Of a stretch of 64,000 nt of DNA, positions 34,855 to 44,142 are shown in pieces (the stretch's first letter is position 1; each line of letters opens with the position of its first letter). The stretch comes from Bacteroides mediterraneensis. Its GTDB lineage: Bacteria > Bacteroidota > Bacteroidia > Bacteroidales > Bacteroidaceae. Location of the stretch: positions 1,674,001-1,738,000 of the forward strand of contig NZ_DAJPEN010000001.1 in the NCBI RefSeq assembly GCF_025993685.1, read 5' to 3'. A program made the position numbers and the translations under genes. Under the pieces are notes generated by a model, which saw nothing but the letters and a program-made list of their open reading frames with translations, was not told the DNA's origin and made no database searches.

Positions 34855-35319
34855 TTACGCATGTTTCACGTACACCGTGGTCTCGTTGATGCGGACAATC
34901 TCTACCGGCGTCTTCTCGTCGATGAATCCGTCGGCCGACTGCACCTCGATGATGTGTCCGTTGAAGTCAGCGTTGCCAATCAGAGTCAGGCGGGTGACGC
35001 TTATACCTTTGTCACCGGGTTTCAGGTCCATTCCCTCAAAGGGAGAGGGACGGTAGTCGAGGGTTTTCTTCAGCGACAGGCGGTCGACGGTCTTGGAACG
35101 CATGAACCACCACGTCACGCCGATGATTCCCAGCAGAGAGACGCCGATGGTGAGGAATCCGGCCTGTGAACCGAGCGAGGTAAAGGCAGAATAGATGGCA
35201 TAAAGGATGCACACCGCAGCTCCGACTCCCGCCACGCTGATGCCGGGAATCAGGAAGACTTCGATGGCAAAGAGTATCAGGCCTCCGATGATGAGTGCGA
35301 TGATAATCAGTGTTTCCAT
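34855..35319 (-). CDS. nfeD: NfeD-like membrane protein
   Basis: A 154-residue short NfeD protein with three or four transmembrane helices (residues about 4-20, 22-45 and 50-72) and a C-terminal OB-fold domain (about 95-153, with GDKGISVTRLTLIGNADF). It lies 48 bases upstream of floA in the same direction, and the two products are predicted to work together in membrane organisation. Confidence 0.9.
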   Translation of the reverse strand: METLIIIALIIGGLILFAIEVFLIPGISVAGVGAAVCILYAIYSAFTSLGSQAGFLTIGVSLLGIIGVTWWFMRSKTVDRLSLKKTLDYRPSPFEGMDLKPGDKGISVTRLTLIGNADFNGHIIEVQSADGFIDEKTPVEIVRINETTVYVKHA

Positions 35320-35337
35320 GGTATGTGTATATTTTTG

Positions 35338-36756
35338 TTAGAGGTTCTTCAGTTTCTTGATTTCCGTGTTCCGGATGTCAAGAGTAAGCGCCTCAATTTC
35401 TTCGCGCAGCTCTTTCACCCGTTTTTCGCGGTCGAGGATACCCGGTGTCAGCTTGTTCTTCAGCTCCGTATTGCCCGATGCATAATTGGTCCGAATCTGT
35501 ACGAGGGCCTCATTCATGGCCTCCAGGTCTTTTTCTTTCTGCTGGAGCAGCTGGTATTTTTTCCGTGCATCTGCAGAATGGAAATCAGCGAGGGTGTGAT
35601 AAATGGCATTGTCATCTACCACGAAGCGGAAATCACCTTTCTTTTGGGTCTCGTTTTCACCATACATCACTTGCGCCAGTTGTTGCTTGGCTATCCGGAC
35701 CTTATCGGCATCACTCCAAGTGTTCCGGATGCCGTTCAGCATCGCTACATTGGTCAGCAATTCGGAATCAGTCGTATCATAATCATACACCCGCTTTGAA
35801 CTGTTAGGGGCAAAGACATACACACAGACTTTGCCTTCCGGCTGATAACGGTCGGAAGCGAACCATCCCAGGTCGTTAAAGTCGTCGATGGCATACATAT
35901 AGTCGTTAAAAGGAGAATTGAACGGGAACCCCATATTGTCCGGCTTCAAATAGCTTCCGTCTTCCGAGTCATAACGGGTAATGAAAATGTCATAACCACC
36001 CAGGCTTTCTTCTCCCTTGGCCGCAAAATAAAGAGTAATACCGTCGGAATTGATAAACGGATAGTTCAAGTCGGTACCTGCTTCGTCCAAACCATTGACT
36101 TTTTCGGGTACTCCCCAGTCACCTCCCAGTGTGACACTGGTGTAGAGGGCTTTCTGACCTGTTTCTGGCACACGATGGGAGAGGATTTTCTTATCCTTCA
36201 TTCCGTTAGTGAATTCCGTACAGTCGCTTTCGCCAGTAAGCCCCACCTTTCCGGATTCTTCGTTGATTTTATATGCCTGAAGGAAGTTGTTCTTGTCGAC
36301 CACAAAGCTGTCGATGACGGCCACGTTCTCCACGCCCCGCATCATGCGGGCTCCCATGCGGTAACGGTTCATCAATGCTTCCAAGTCGGAAGTGTCGCGG
36401 TTCTTACGTTCCATCCAATAAATGTGGTCTTCCAGATTTTCGATGGCTTCGTCAAAACGGTACAAGTCGAAATAGGCTTTGCTCAGGTAGAGAAAGCCAT
36501 TGATTACCTTGCGTTCGGCACTTTTCTCCAGATAGGGTACAGATTCCTGCAATTCGCCGGTCTCGTAGCAGCACGCACCGTACCAGAAGTTGTAGTTGGC
36601 GTTCGAAGGAGATTGTTTCACCAAGCGTTGGAAGACGGGTTTCGCCTTGTCAAACTGCTTGTCGTTGAACCATTTCTGTGCTTGGCTTAAGGTCTGTGCG
36701 GAAACCCCTCCGGCACAGCAAAGAGCCAATAAAGGGAGTATGTATCTTTTTTTCAT
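35338..36756 (-). CDS. Secreted TPR/PD40 beta-propeller protein
   Basis: A 472-residue exported protein with a signal peptide (MKKRYILPLLALCCAGGVSA). TPR-like helices occupy about residues 22-150, followed by WD40-like PD40 repeats (YPFINSDGITLYFAAKGEESLGG near 245; then DLGWFASDR). A C-terminal coiled coil (about 395-465) replaces the OmpA domain seen in some relatives. It probably acts in the periplasm or at the outer membrane. The function is not established. Confidence 0.8.
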   Translation of the reverse strand: MKKRYILPLLALCCAGGVSAQTLSQAQKWFNDKQFDKAKPVFQRLVKQSPSNANYNFWYGACCYETGELQESVPYLEKSAERKVINGFLYLSKAYFDLYRFDEAIENLEDHIYWMERKNRDTSDLEALMNRYRMGARMMRGVENVAVIDSFVVDKNNFLQAYKINEESGKVGLTGESDCTEFTNGMKDKKILSHRVPETGQKALYTSVTLGGDWGVPEKVNGLDEAGTDLNYPFINSDGITLYFAAKGEESLGGYDIFITRYDSEDGSYLKPDNMGFPFNSPFNDYMYAIDDFNDLGWFASDRYQPEGKVCVYVFAPNSSKRVYDYDTTDSELLTNVAMLNGIRNTWSDADKVRIAKQQLAQVMYGENETQKKGDFRFVVDDNAIYHTLADFHSADARKKYQLLQQKEKDLEAMNEALVQIRTNYASGNTELKNKLTPGILDREKRVKELREEIEALTLDIRNTEIKKLKNL

Positions 36757-36779
36757 CGTTTCTGTGTCTAAAAGTTTCT

Positions 36780-36787
36780 CAAATGTA
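36780..36787 (-). promoter_or_regulatory. -7 box for the TPR/PD40 gene
   Basis: Minus-strand TACATTTG, a perfect TAnnTTTG match, lies 24 bases before the start codon. Confidence 0.5.
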
Positions 36788-36978
36788 GGAATATTCTGGG
36801 AATTATACCATTTTCTGTTCCCAATTTTTCTCTTTACGTGAAACTTTGCGCGTTTCGCTTTTGCGAATATAACAAATAATGTGTATTCCCGTCACGATGC
36901 AGTTCATAAAAAAGCGTAACCACTTCCCGTTATTCGGACGTTTTTCGTAATTTCGCCGCCGTTTTTAGTAGCATACGT

Positions 36979-37740
36979 ATGGGAAAAATGACGGAAGAAG
37001 ACCGCCTGATGCGCCGCATCAACCAGCGGTTCATGAAAGGGATTATGAAATACAACCTGATAGAGGAAGGCGACCGAATCCTGGTGGGCCTTTCGGGGGG
37101 AAAAGACTCACTGGCCTTGCTGGAGTTGCTGGCTTTGCGTTCACGCATCTACAAACCCAAATTTTCGGTGGTAGCGGCTCACGTGGTGATGAAGAACATC
37201 GCCTACGAGTCCGACCAGACTTATCTGCGCGAATATGCCGAGAACCTGGGGGTACCGTATGTGTGCTATGAAACCGAGTTCGACCCGTCGACCGACAACC
37301 GGAAATCTCCGTGTTTCCTGTGTTCGTGGAACCGGCGGAAGGCGCTCTTTACCGTGGCCAAGGAGTACGGATGCAACAAAATCGCGTTGGGACACCACAT
37401 GGACGACATTCTGGAGACTTTGCTCATGAACATGACCTTCCAGGGGGCTTTCAGCACCATGCCGCCGCGGCTCGTAATGCGCAAGTTCGACATGACGATT
37501 ATCCGTCCCATGTGTCTGGTACACGAAGCCGACCTGAAAGAGATGGCCGCTCTCCGTGGTTTCCGCAAGCAGGTGAAGAATTGCCCGTATGAAAAAGACT
37601 CCCATCGTTCGGACATGAAAGAGGTGCTGGCCCGGTTGGAAGCCATGAATCCGGAAGCACGTTACAGCCTGTGGGGGAGCATGAACAATATCCAGCGCGA
37701 CCTCCTTCCGGCAGAGGGTGACGAGGATTCACTCGGATAA
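36979..37740 (+). CDS. ttcA: TtcA-family tRNA 2-thiolation protein
   Basis: A 253-residue PP-loop ATPase. It carries SGGKDSLALLELL (about 38), the cysteine pair CFLCSWNRRK (about 112-121) and GHHMDDILETLLMN (about 138), all features of TtcA, which makes 2-thiocytidine-32 in tRNA using an Fe-S cluster. The length is a little short but includes the whole core. Adenylation and sulfur transfer are from family knowledge; the exact modified position in this organism is inferred. Confidence 0.85.
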   Translation: MGKMTEEDRLMRRINQRFMKGIMKYNLIEEGDRILVGLSGGKDSLALLELLALRSRIYKPKFSVVAAHVVMKNIAYESDQTYLREYAENLGVPYVCYETEFDPSTDNRKSPCFLCSWNRRKALFTVAKEYGCNKIALGHHMDDILETLLMNMTFQGAFSTMPPRLVMRKFDMTIIRPMCLVHEADLKEMAALRGFRKQVKNCPYEKDSHRSDMKEVLARLEAMNPEARYSLWGSMNNIQRDLLPAEGDEDSLG

Positions 37741-37743
37741 GTC

Positions 37744-38367
37744 TCATTCAGGGGTATTCAGTACTACCTGCTTACCCGTCATGGTGATTTTTCCTTCGGC
37801 AATCAGTTCCGAAAGGGCACGGGCCAGTGACGGACGGGCTACTCCCAAAATAAAGGCCACTTCCTGCTGGTTGTGGATACCGCCGTGCATTTGCAGGTAG
37901 TTCAGCAGGCGTGATTTCAGGCTCTGCAAGGCGAATTCATTCAGCTTGCGGCTCAGAAACAGGCTCCGGTCGGAAATGATGGCGATAAAATTCCGCATCA
38001 CAGCCGGCTGGGCATGCATGAAAGCCTCGAAACGGGTACGGTCCATGACGAGTACTTCACAGAGTTCTGTGGCTTCCACATTCACTGGAAAACGGTTCTC
38101 CGAGGCATAGATGAAGGCCGGAGCCAGAATGTCGGGCGCCTTGATCCAGTCGATAGTGAGCTGTTTGCCTTCTGCATTTTCCATTTGCGTCTTCACGTTC
38201 CCTTTCATCAGAATAAACAAGGAACGGCATGCGTCTCCCTGACGGGCAATATATTCTCCTTCTTTATATGTGCGCAAACTGTTCGGCGCCTCACGCAGTA
38301 GTTGGTGAAGGGCTTCTGCCTCGCATCCTTCAAAGAGGCTCATTCGTGTCAAAACTTCGGTATGCAT
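37744..38367 (-). CDS. hcpR: HcpR-like Crp/Fnr regulator
   Basis: A 207-residue Crp/Fnr-family regulator with an N-terminal cyclic-nucleotide-type beta barrel (about 15-115) and a C-terminal winged helix (QQEVAFILGVARPSLARAL near 165-183). It is divergent from hcp with a palindromic site between them, the arrangement of HcpR, the nitrosative-stress regulator of Bacteroidota. The effector is probably NO sensed through a cofactor; that is family knowledge. Confidence 0.82.
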   Translation of the reverse strand: MHTEVLTRMSLFEGCEAEALHQLLREAPNSLRTYKEGEYIARQGDACRSLFILMKGNVKTQMENAEGKQLTIDWIKAPDILAPAFIYASENRFPVNVEATELCEVLVMDRTRFEAFMHAQPAVMRNFIAIISDRSLFLSRKLNEFALQSLKSRLLNYLQMHGGIHNQQEVAFILGVARPSLARALSELIAEGKITMTGKQVVLNTPE

Positions 38368-38395
38368 CTTTCTTTTAACTTTTCTTTGGGTTCCG

Positions 38396-38411
38396 TGTCA
38401 CATAGGTGACA
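38396..38411. promoter_or_regulatory. Predicted HcpR operator
   Basis: A perfect palindrome TGTCAC-N4-GTGACA lies in the hcpR-hcp intergenic region, 71 bases before the hcp start. The shape fits Crp/Fnr-type operators. A second small palindrome AATCCC-N4-GGGATT follows at 38414-38429. Confidence 0.6.
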
Positions 38412-38481
38412 GAAATCCCGCGGGGGATTCCTCATCTTTGCGCAAACTTAATGAAAAATCAACAATAACCCAAGAAAGAAT

Positions 38482-40131
38482 ATGGAAGGAAACATGTTTT
38501 GCTACCAGTGCCAGGAAGCTGCCAAGGGCACAGGATGTGTGTTGAAAGGTGTGTGCGGAAAGAAAGATACCACCGCACGTTACATGGATTTACTGCTGTT
38601 TGTGGTGCGTGGAGTATCCGTAGCCGCCGATGCCTTGCGTACGAAAGGCCTTGAGGGGGAAGCCGACACGAATGGTTTTGTCACCGACGCGCTTTTTTCT
38701 ACGATTACCAATGCCAATTTTGATGACGAAAGTATTCTGGCCCGTGTGCGCAAAGGCTTGGAGCTGCGCGACCGCTTGAAGGCACGTGCTGCCGATGCCG
38801 GCATCGCCTTGCCGGAGGTGGACGAACTGACCTGGAACGGTGGGGAAGCGGACTATCTGGCCAAATCGGCTTCCGTAGGGGTACTGAGAGAACCGAACGA
38901 AGACCTTCGCTCGTTGAAGGAGCTGCTGATGTACGGGCTGAAAGGTATGGCTGCTTACCACGAACATGCCATGCGACTAGGCTTTGCCGATGAAGCTATC
39001 CATGCGTTCATGCAATCGGCGCTGGCCCGCATCACCGTACAGGCAATGGAAGCCGATGAACTGGTGGCGCTGGTTCTCGAATCCGGACAGCACGGGGTGC
39101 AGGTGATGGCGTTACTGGATCAGGCGAACACCACCCGCTATGGTCATCCGGAACTGACAAAGGTGAACATCGGAGTAGGCAAGAATCCGGGTATCCTAAT
39201 CAGCGGACACGACTTGCACGATTTGGAAGAGCTGCTGCGCCAGACCGAAGGTACGGGAGTGGATGTGTACACGCATAGCGAGATGCTTCCGGGACACTAT
39301 TATCCGGCGTTCAAGCAATACAAGCATTTTGTGGGCAACTACGGAAACGCCTGGTGGAAGCAGCGCGAGGAGTTTACGGCCTTCAACGGTCCGATTGTGT
39401 TCACCACCAACTGTATCGTGCCGCCACTGGAGAATGCAACGTACAAGGAGCGGATGTTTACGGCCAACTCGACAGGTTATCCCGGCTGCAAGCACATCGC
39501 TACGGATGCCGAGGGACACAAGGATTTCTCGGAGGTCATCGCACTGGCCAAACAATGCCAGCCACCTGTGGAACTGGAACAGGGAGAGATTGTCGGTGGA
39601 TTTGCTCATAATCAGGTGATGCAGTTGGCCGACAAGGTGGTAGAAGCGGTGAAGAGCGGAGCCATCCGCAAGTTTGTGGTCATGGCGGGATGTGACGGAC
39701 GCATGAAGAGCCGCGATTACTATGCCGATTTTGCACAGGCCCTTCCGAAAGATACGGTCATCCTCACAGCAGGTTGTGCCAAGTACCGTTACAACAAACT
39801 GCCGTTGGGCGACATTCAGGGAATCCCTCGGGTACTCGATGCCGGACAATGCAACGACAGCTACTCACTGGCCGTGATTGCCCTGAAACTGAAGGAAGTC
39901 TTCCAGTTGAACGACATCAACGAACTGCCCATCGTGTACAACATTGCCTGGTACGAACAGAAGGCGGTCATCGTCCTGCTGGCCCTGCTGAGCCTGGGCG
40001 TGAAACACATTCACCTGGGACCCACATTGCCGGCCTTCCTCTCACCGAACGTAGCCAAGGTACTGGTCGAACAGTTCGGCATCGGAGGTATTACTACCCC
40101 CGAAGCGGACATGCAACTGTTCGGCATCTGA
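38482..40131 (+). CDS. hcp: Hydroxylamine reductase / hybrid cluster protein
   Basis: A 549-residue hybrid cluster protein. The N-terminal Fe-S cysteines are in MFCYQCQEAAKGTGC and KGVCGK, and hybrid-cluster ligands lie further on, including TNCIVPP (about 311), GYPGCKH (about 336), TAGCAKYRYNK (about 432) and DAGQCND (about 457). It reduces NO or hydroxylamine and protects against nitrosative stress. The divergent hcpR gene and the palindrome between them indicate control by HcpR. Confidence 0.95.
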   Translation: MEGNMFCYQCQEAAKGTGCVLKGVCGKKDTTARYMDLLLFVVRGVSVAADALRTKGLEGEADTNGFVTDALFSTITNANFDDESILARVRKGLELRDRLKARAADAGIALPEVDELTWNGGEADYLAKSASVGVLREPNEDLRSLKELLMYGLKGMAAYHEHAMRLGFADEAIHAFMQSALARITVQAMEADELVALVLESGQHGVQVMALLDQANTTRYGHPELTKVNIGVGKNPGILISGHDLHDLEELLRQTEGTGVDVYTHSEMLPGHYYPAFKQYKHFVGNYGNAWWKQREEFTAFNGPIVFTTNCIVPPLENATYKERMFTANSTGYPGCKHIATDAEGHKDFSEVIALAKQCQPPVELEQGEIVGGFAHNQVMQLADKVVEAVKSGAIRKFVVMAGCDGRMKSRDYYADFAQALPKDTVILTAGCAKYRYNKLPLGDIQGIPRVLDAGQCNDSYSLAVIALKLKEVFQLNDINELPIVYNIAWYEQKAVIVLLALLSLGVKHIHLGPTLPAFLSPNVAKVLVEQFGIGGITTPEADMQLFGI

Positions 40132-40138
40132 TGACGGC

Positions 40139-41155
40139 TTAATAGGATTTCTCGTTGGCCAGATTCCAGGCATTGAGAAAAGAAGCTTTCGTGATTTCCA
40201 CCACCTTCTCCCAGTTCAGCTTGTCTGCATGGTCGGAAGGCTGGTGGTAGTCCGGATGCCCATCCGTGTGATACCAGATGATGGGAATGTCGTGCACGGC
40301 AAACGAGGCATTGTCGCTTCCTCCCACCGGACGGTCCCAAGGACGGTAGTCGGGCTTCAGTTTCAGCTTGTAACGGACGATGTCGTCCTTCAGCCACTGT
40401 CCCAAGGCCGGATGCGCCTCCGTATAGAAATACACCACATGTTCGGGCTGTTCCGGGAAATGGTTCCGCCCGATCATGTCAAAATTCAGATAACCTTTAA
40501 TCTCCTTCACGAAATCACAATGCTGCATGAAATACTGGGAGCCGAGCAAACCTTTTTCTTCTCCGTCCCAGAAGGCGATGATCACGTTGCGCAGCGGTTT
40601 CTTGCCACTGGCCTGAAAGGCACGGGCAATCTGTAGCACCGCCGACACTCCCGATGCGTTGTCGTCGGCTCCGTTGTAAATCTTGTCATCCGCCAGTGTC
40701 TCGTCAATGCCTAGATGATCGAAATGGGCACCGACCACTACATACTCGTCCGTCCGTTCTCCGGGAATCATTCCCAGCACGTTGGCCATCCGGAGGGAAC
40801 GGTGTGTCAGCTGCTTCAATTGGGCGATGGAATCAGGATGTACCTGCCAGCGGCCTTTTTGCTGTCTTTCCTTGGCACAAGCCTCGAAGGGTTGATAATA
40901 GGAATCTCCGTAAAGAGGAGAAATCCCGGCTTCCTGAAGGCAGGAAACCAGATAGCGGGCAGCCACGCGCGAACCGTTCATACCGGCTTCACGTCCTTGC
41001 AGGGCATCGTCTGCCAGAAAGCCTACGATGGCTTCGGCCGAAGGTCGGTTAATACTTTGCAGGCCTTTTTCCACAGCAGTTTGTGCCTGCAGGAGAGAGG
41101 TACCGCATGAACCGATGGTCCATGCCAGTAACAGAGAGGTTACAGTCTTTTTCAT
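40139..41155 (-). CDS. Secreted M28 family zinc aminopeptidase
   Basis: A 338-residue exported peptidase with signal peptide MKKTVTSLLLAWTIGSCGTS. M28 metal ligands are visible: H in VVGAHFDHLG (about 138), D in NGADDNASGV (about 156), catalytic E in WDGEEKGLLG (about 192), D in NFDMIGR (about 220) and H in HQPSDHADKL (about 315). The start at 41155 is used because it gives the signal peptide. Cleaves N-terminal residues from peptides or glutaminyl substrates; the specificity is not known. Converges with hcp. Confidence 0.9.
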   Translation of the reverse strand: MKKTVTSLLLAWTIGSCGTSLLQAQTAVEKGLQSINRPSAEAIVGFLADDALQGREAGMNGSRVAARYLVSCLQEAGISPLYGDSYYQPFEACAKERQQKGRWQVHPDSIAQLKQLTHRSLRMANVLGMIPGERTDEYVVVGAHFDHLGIDETLADDKIYNGADDNASGVSAVLQIARAFQASGKKPLRNVIIAFWDGEEKGLLGSQYFMQHCDFVKEIKGYLNFDMIGRNHFPEQPEHVVYFYTEAHPALGQWLKDDIVRYKLKLKPDYRPWDRPVGGSDNASFAVHDIPIIWYHTDGHPDYHQPSDHADKLNWEKVVEITKASFLNAWNLANEKSY

Positions 41156-41235
41156 AATGAGAGCAAAAATAGGGAGAACTTGCGAATTCCCCAATTTATT
41201 CTTCTGGTTTCTTCACGTAACAGGAGCCTGATTTC

Positions 41236-42039
41236 CTAAAAATTGAGGTTTACTCCAGCCATCACTGTGGTGCGCGGCATGGGATATCCGGCATTGATTT
41301 CGTATCGCTGGGCCAGCAGGTTCTCGCCACGTGCCCAGATGTCCAGCCAGCGGATAGCCCGGAAGGAAGCCCGTACGTTCCACAGCACGAAATCTTCTGT
41401 CACTACGGGGTCGGTCTGGGAAAACCGTCCCTTGCGGACACGGTTGGTCAGTTCCGTTTCCAAGGTATTATACGAACCGTAGCCCACATGCAGATGGGTG
41501 TTCACCCCGTCTTCCTGCATCCTCCGCGTCACGATGTTAATCACGCCGCCCATGGCGTTCGAACCGTACAACACCGAGGCTGGACCTCGTAACACTTCCA
41601 CCCGTTCGGCTAGGAACGACTGGTAGGCATCGGCTATCGGATGACCGAAAATGCCGGCATATTGCGGATGGCCGTCAATCAAGACCATCAGCCGGGCCGT
41701 TCCTCCGCTCAGTCCACGCAGGGAGATGCTTCCCGCCGCCCCGTTGGACACGCCATAACCCATCACCCCGCGCGAGGTGACGAAGAGTCCGGGAACCTGC
41801 TCGGTCAGCACCGGCAATAAGGACGATTGCAGGGAGTGTTCAATCTGGGCACGCCCCATCACCGATACGGTCTGCGACAGATGGCGCACATCCGTCTCTT
41901 GGCGGGCACCGGTCACCACAACCTCGTCTATCTGGTGAATCTGGTTTGTAAGTGAAAGTGTATCGCGTGATGAGGTTTGGGCCATCCCCGCTTGACAGGC
42001 CAAGCTAATACCTATAATAGAAAGATATACTTTTTTCAT
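41236..42039 (-). CDS. TonB-dependent receptor with an internal deletion
   Basis: A 267-residue protein, far below the usual 650-750. Signal peptide and plug domain are complete (EVVVTGARQETDV near 38; GPASVLYGSNAMGGVINIVTRR near 150), up to about residue 206 (RVRKGRFS). The sequence then jumps in frame to the last barrel strands (NLLAQRYEINAGYPMPRTT and the terminal F). About 400 residues of beta barrel are missing, so it cannot form a normal transporter. It is probably a decayed receptor, although the frame is kept open. Confidence 0.8.
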   Translation of the reverse strand: MKKVYLSIIGISLACQAGMAQTSSRDTLSLTNQIHQIDEVVVTGARQETDVRHLSQTVSVMGRAQIEHSLQSSLLPVLTEQVPGLFVTSRGVMGYGVSNGAAGSISLRGLSGGTARLMVLIDGHPQYAGIFGHPIADAYQSFLAERVEVLRGPASVLYGSNAMGGVINIVTRRMQEDGVNTHLHVGYGSYNTLETELTNRVRKGRFSQTDPVVTEDFVLWNVRASFRAIRWLDIWARGENLLAQRYEINAGYPMPRTTVMAGVNLNF

Positions 42040-42090
42040 TGATTCATTTTTGTTTGTGTTTCTTATGACGCACTACATGACTAAATGTGA

Positions 42091-42098
42091 CAAAAGTA
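42091..42098 (-). promoter_or_regulatory. -7 box for the truncated TonB receptor
   Basis: Minus-strand TACTTTTG fits TAnnTTTG, about 50 bases before the start codon. Confidence 0.4.
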
Positions 42099-42263
42099 GT
42101 AAATATTCTTCCGTTTTGCCTTACCTGCATGACAGATAATCTTTTCTTCATCCCGGATAGAGATGCTTTTTCAGGCCGATGGAATTGCTTCCATGGGGGG
42201 GAATCACGAAAAAACAACCATTTTCTGAGACTTTTTAACCTCTTTCTATTTTCTTATTCTCCA

Positions 42264-42271
42264 TACTTTTG
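42264..42271 (+). promoter_or_regulatory. -7 box for the oxidoreductase gene
   Basis: TACTTTTG would start RNA near 42278. This places the real start codon at 42319 or later, not at the ATG at 42280. Confidence 0.5.
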
Positions 42272-42318
42272 CATCTAAAATGAAGAATTTTCTTGATATT
42301 TGTATAAAACAAAGGAAT

Positions 42319-43332
42319 ATGACCCCTTTAATGAAAGCAGCTCAAATTAAAAGATATTCGAAAGAAGTTCAAATCCACCTCAACTCACTTCCGATACCGG
42401 AAATCGGTCTGTCGGACGTATTGGTAAAGGTTCAGGCAGCCGCAGTCAATCCATTGGACCAGCTTATTCTGACCGGAGGTATCCGGGTGATTCAAGACTA
42501 TCCCATGCCGTTGATTTTAGGCAACGAATGTGCTGGCATCGTGGAACAGACAGGTGCCGCTGTGACCCGCTTTAAAGCCGGCGACAAAGTGTATGCCTGT
42601 TTGCCCTTGGCCAAAATCGGGGCTTTTGCCGAATATGTGGCCATAGACCAGCACGCCTTGGCTTTTATGCCGGAAGATTGTGACTTTCTGACGGCTTCCG
42701 CCATTCCGCTGACAGGGCTGACGGCTTATCAGGCTTTTACGGAAGAACTGGAGGCGCAACCCGGACAAACGGTTTTGATTACAGGAGGTTCCGGAAGTTT
42801 TGGCGAGATGGCCGTACCCATTGCCAAAGCCTTGGGATTGCGGGTGATTGTGACGGGCAACGAACGGGCAAAAGCACATTTACTGAGTATAGGAGCCGAC
42901 CGTTACATCGACTACCGGAAGGAGAATTATTGGGAAGTGCTGCCGGAAGTGGATCATGTGATTGATGGCATCGGAGCCAAGGAATTTGCTCACGAGCTGT
43001 CGGTACTGAAAAAAGGAGGACGTTTGTTGAGCCTGCGGACTGCTCCCAACAAGCAATATGCCGAACGAAACGGTTTTTCTTTCTTTAAGAAATGGCTGTT
43101 TGCCGCCGTAGGCGCTCCTTACGACCGCAAAGCCCGGAAACAAGGAAAAGAATACCGGTTCATGTTCGTGCGTGCCGATGGAGAGCAGTTGGAAAAAGTG
43201 ACCCGCATCGTAGAAGAAAGGCATATCCGTCCCAGAATCGCTCCGCAGGTGTTCCATCTTGAGCAGACAGGTGAAGCCATACGTTTTCAGTCGCAGGGGC
43301 ATCCCAACGGAAAGGTCGTGATTCGTTTGTAG
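42319..43332 (+). CDS. Medium-chain NADPH-dependent quinone-type oxidoreductase
   Basis: A 337-residue medium-chain dehydrogenase/reductase. The GroES-like half includes AAAVNPLDQLIL and GNECAGIVEQTG; the Rossmann half contains VLITGGSGSFGEMAVPIAKALG (split here: VLITGGSGSFG then EMAVPIAK). No zinc-binding cysteine/histidine set is evident, so it resembles the zinc-free quinone oxidoreductase branch. Start at 42319 fits the promoter; 42331 is an alternative. It runs in the same direction as the ferredoxin gene 37 bases downstream. Substrate unknown. Confidence 0.82.
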   Translation: MTPLMKAAQIKRYSKEVQIHLNSLPIPEIGLSDVLVKVQAAAVNPLDQLILTGGIRVIQDYPMPLILGNECAGIVEQTGAAVTRFKAGDKVYACLPLAKIGAFAEYVAIDQHALAFMPEDCDFLTASAIPLTGLTAYQAFTEELEAQPGQTVLITGGSGSFGEMAVPIAKALGLRVIVTGNERAKAHLLSIGADRYIDYRKENYWEVLPEVDHVIDGIGAKEFAHELSVLKKGGRLLSLRTAPNKQYAERNGFSFFKKWLFAAVGAPYDRKARKQGKEYRFMFVRADGEQLEKVTRIVEERHIRPRIAPQVFHLEQTGEAIRFQSQGHPNGKVVIRL

Positions 43333-43369
43333 TGTAACCGGAAATTATTCCATTTAAAATAGAAGAAAA

Positions 43370-44131
43370 ATGAAATATTACGAGATTTGTTTCAGTCCCA
43401 CGGGAGGTACACAGAAAGTGGCAGATGCTGTCACAAAGGGCTTGACCCAAAGTGCTGTCAAGATAGATTTGACCGATGCCAAGGGAAACTTTGACGGCAT
43501 TTCATTGACGAAAGAAGACGTAGCTGTGATTGCCGTACCCTCTTATAGCGGGCGGGTACCCGAAACTGCCGCCGCACGTATTGTCCGTTTGCAAGGCCAC
43601 GATGCCAGCGTTATTCTCATTTGCGTGTATGGAAACCGTGCCTACGAGGATACCTTAGTCGAGTTACAGGACATCGCACATCAGGCCGGATTTAAAGTGG
43701 TGGCAGCCGTAGCGGCCGTAGCCGAACACTCCATTGCCCGCCGTTATGCCGCCGGACGGCCGGACGAAGAAGACCGGACACAGCTTGCGGAATTTGCCCG
43801 TCAGATAGCGCAGAAAATCGCTTCCGGGGATACTTGCGAACCGAAGATTCCCGGTCACCGTCCGTACCGGAAAGCAGGAGCGACGGGAATTGTACCGAAA
43901 CCCACAAAAGCCTGTATAAATTGCGGAGTGTGTGCCCGGAAATGTCCCGTAGGAGCCATCAATCTAATGGACTCCCAGAAAGTGGACAAGAAAGCCTGCA
44001 TCTCTTGTATGCGTTGTGTAGCGGTCTGTCCTCATTCTGCCCGCAAAATCAATGGTCTGATGTTGTTTCTGGTCAATGCGATGCTCAAGAAAGCCTGTTC
44101 CCAGCGGAAAGCGAACGAACTTTACCTGTAG
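43370..44131 (+). CDS. EFR1 family flavodoxin-ferredoxin protein
   Basis: A 253-residue electron-transfer protein. The N-terminal flavodoxin-like domain starts with the FMN-binding loop FSPTGGTQKVADAV (about 8-21). The C-terminal part carries two 4Fe-4S ferredoxin motifs, CINCGVCARKCP (about 182) and CISCMRCVAVCP (about 210). The layout matches EFR1-type proteins. It probably passes electrons to an unknown partner, possibly the oxidoreductase encoded just upstream. Confidence 0.87.
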   Translation: MKYYEICFSPTGGTQKVADAVTKGLTQSAVKIDLTDAKGNFDGISLTKEDVAVIAVPSYSGRVPETAAARIVRLQGHDASVILICVYGNRAYEDTLVELQDIAHQAGFKVVAAVAAVAEHSIARRYAAGRPDEEDRTQLAEFARQIAQKIASGDTCEPKIPGHRPYRKAGATGIVPKPTKACINCGVCARKCPVGAINLMDSQKVDKKACISCMRCVAVCPHSARKINGLMLFLVNAMLKKACSQRKANELYL

Positions 44132-44142
44132 TGATATTAAGA

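Noticed and set aside
42087..42278. 63-codon frame before the oxidoreductase
   Set aside because: It overlaps the promoters of two divergent genes and has no recognisable sequence.
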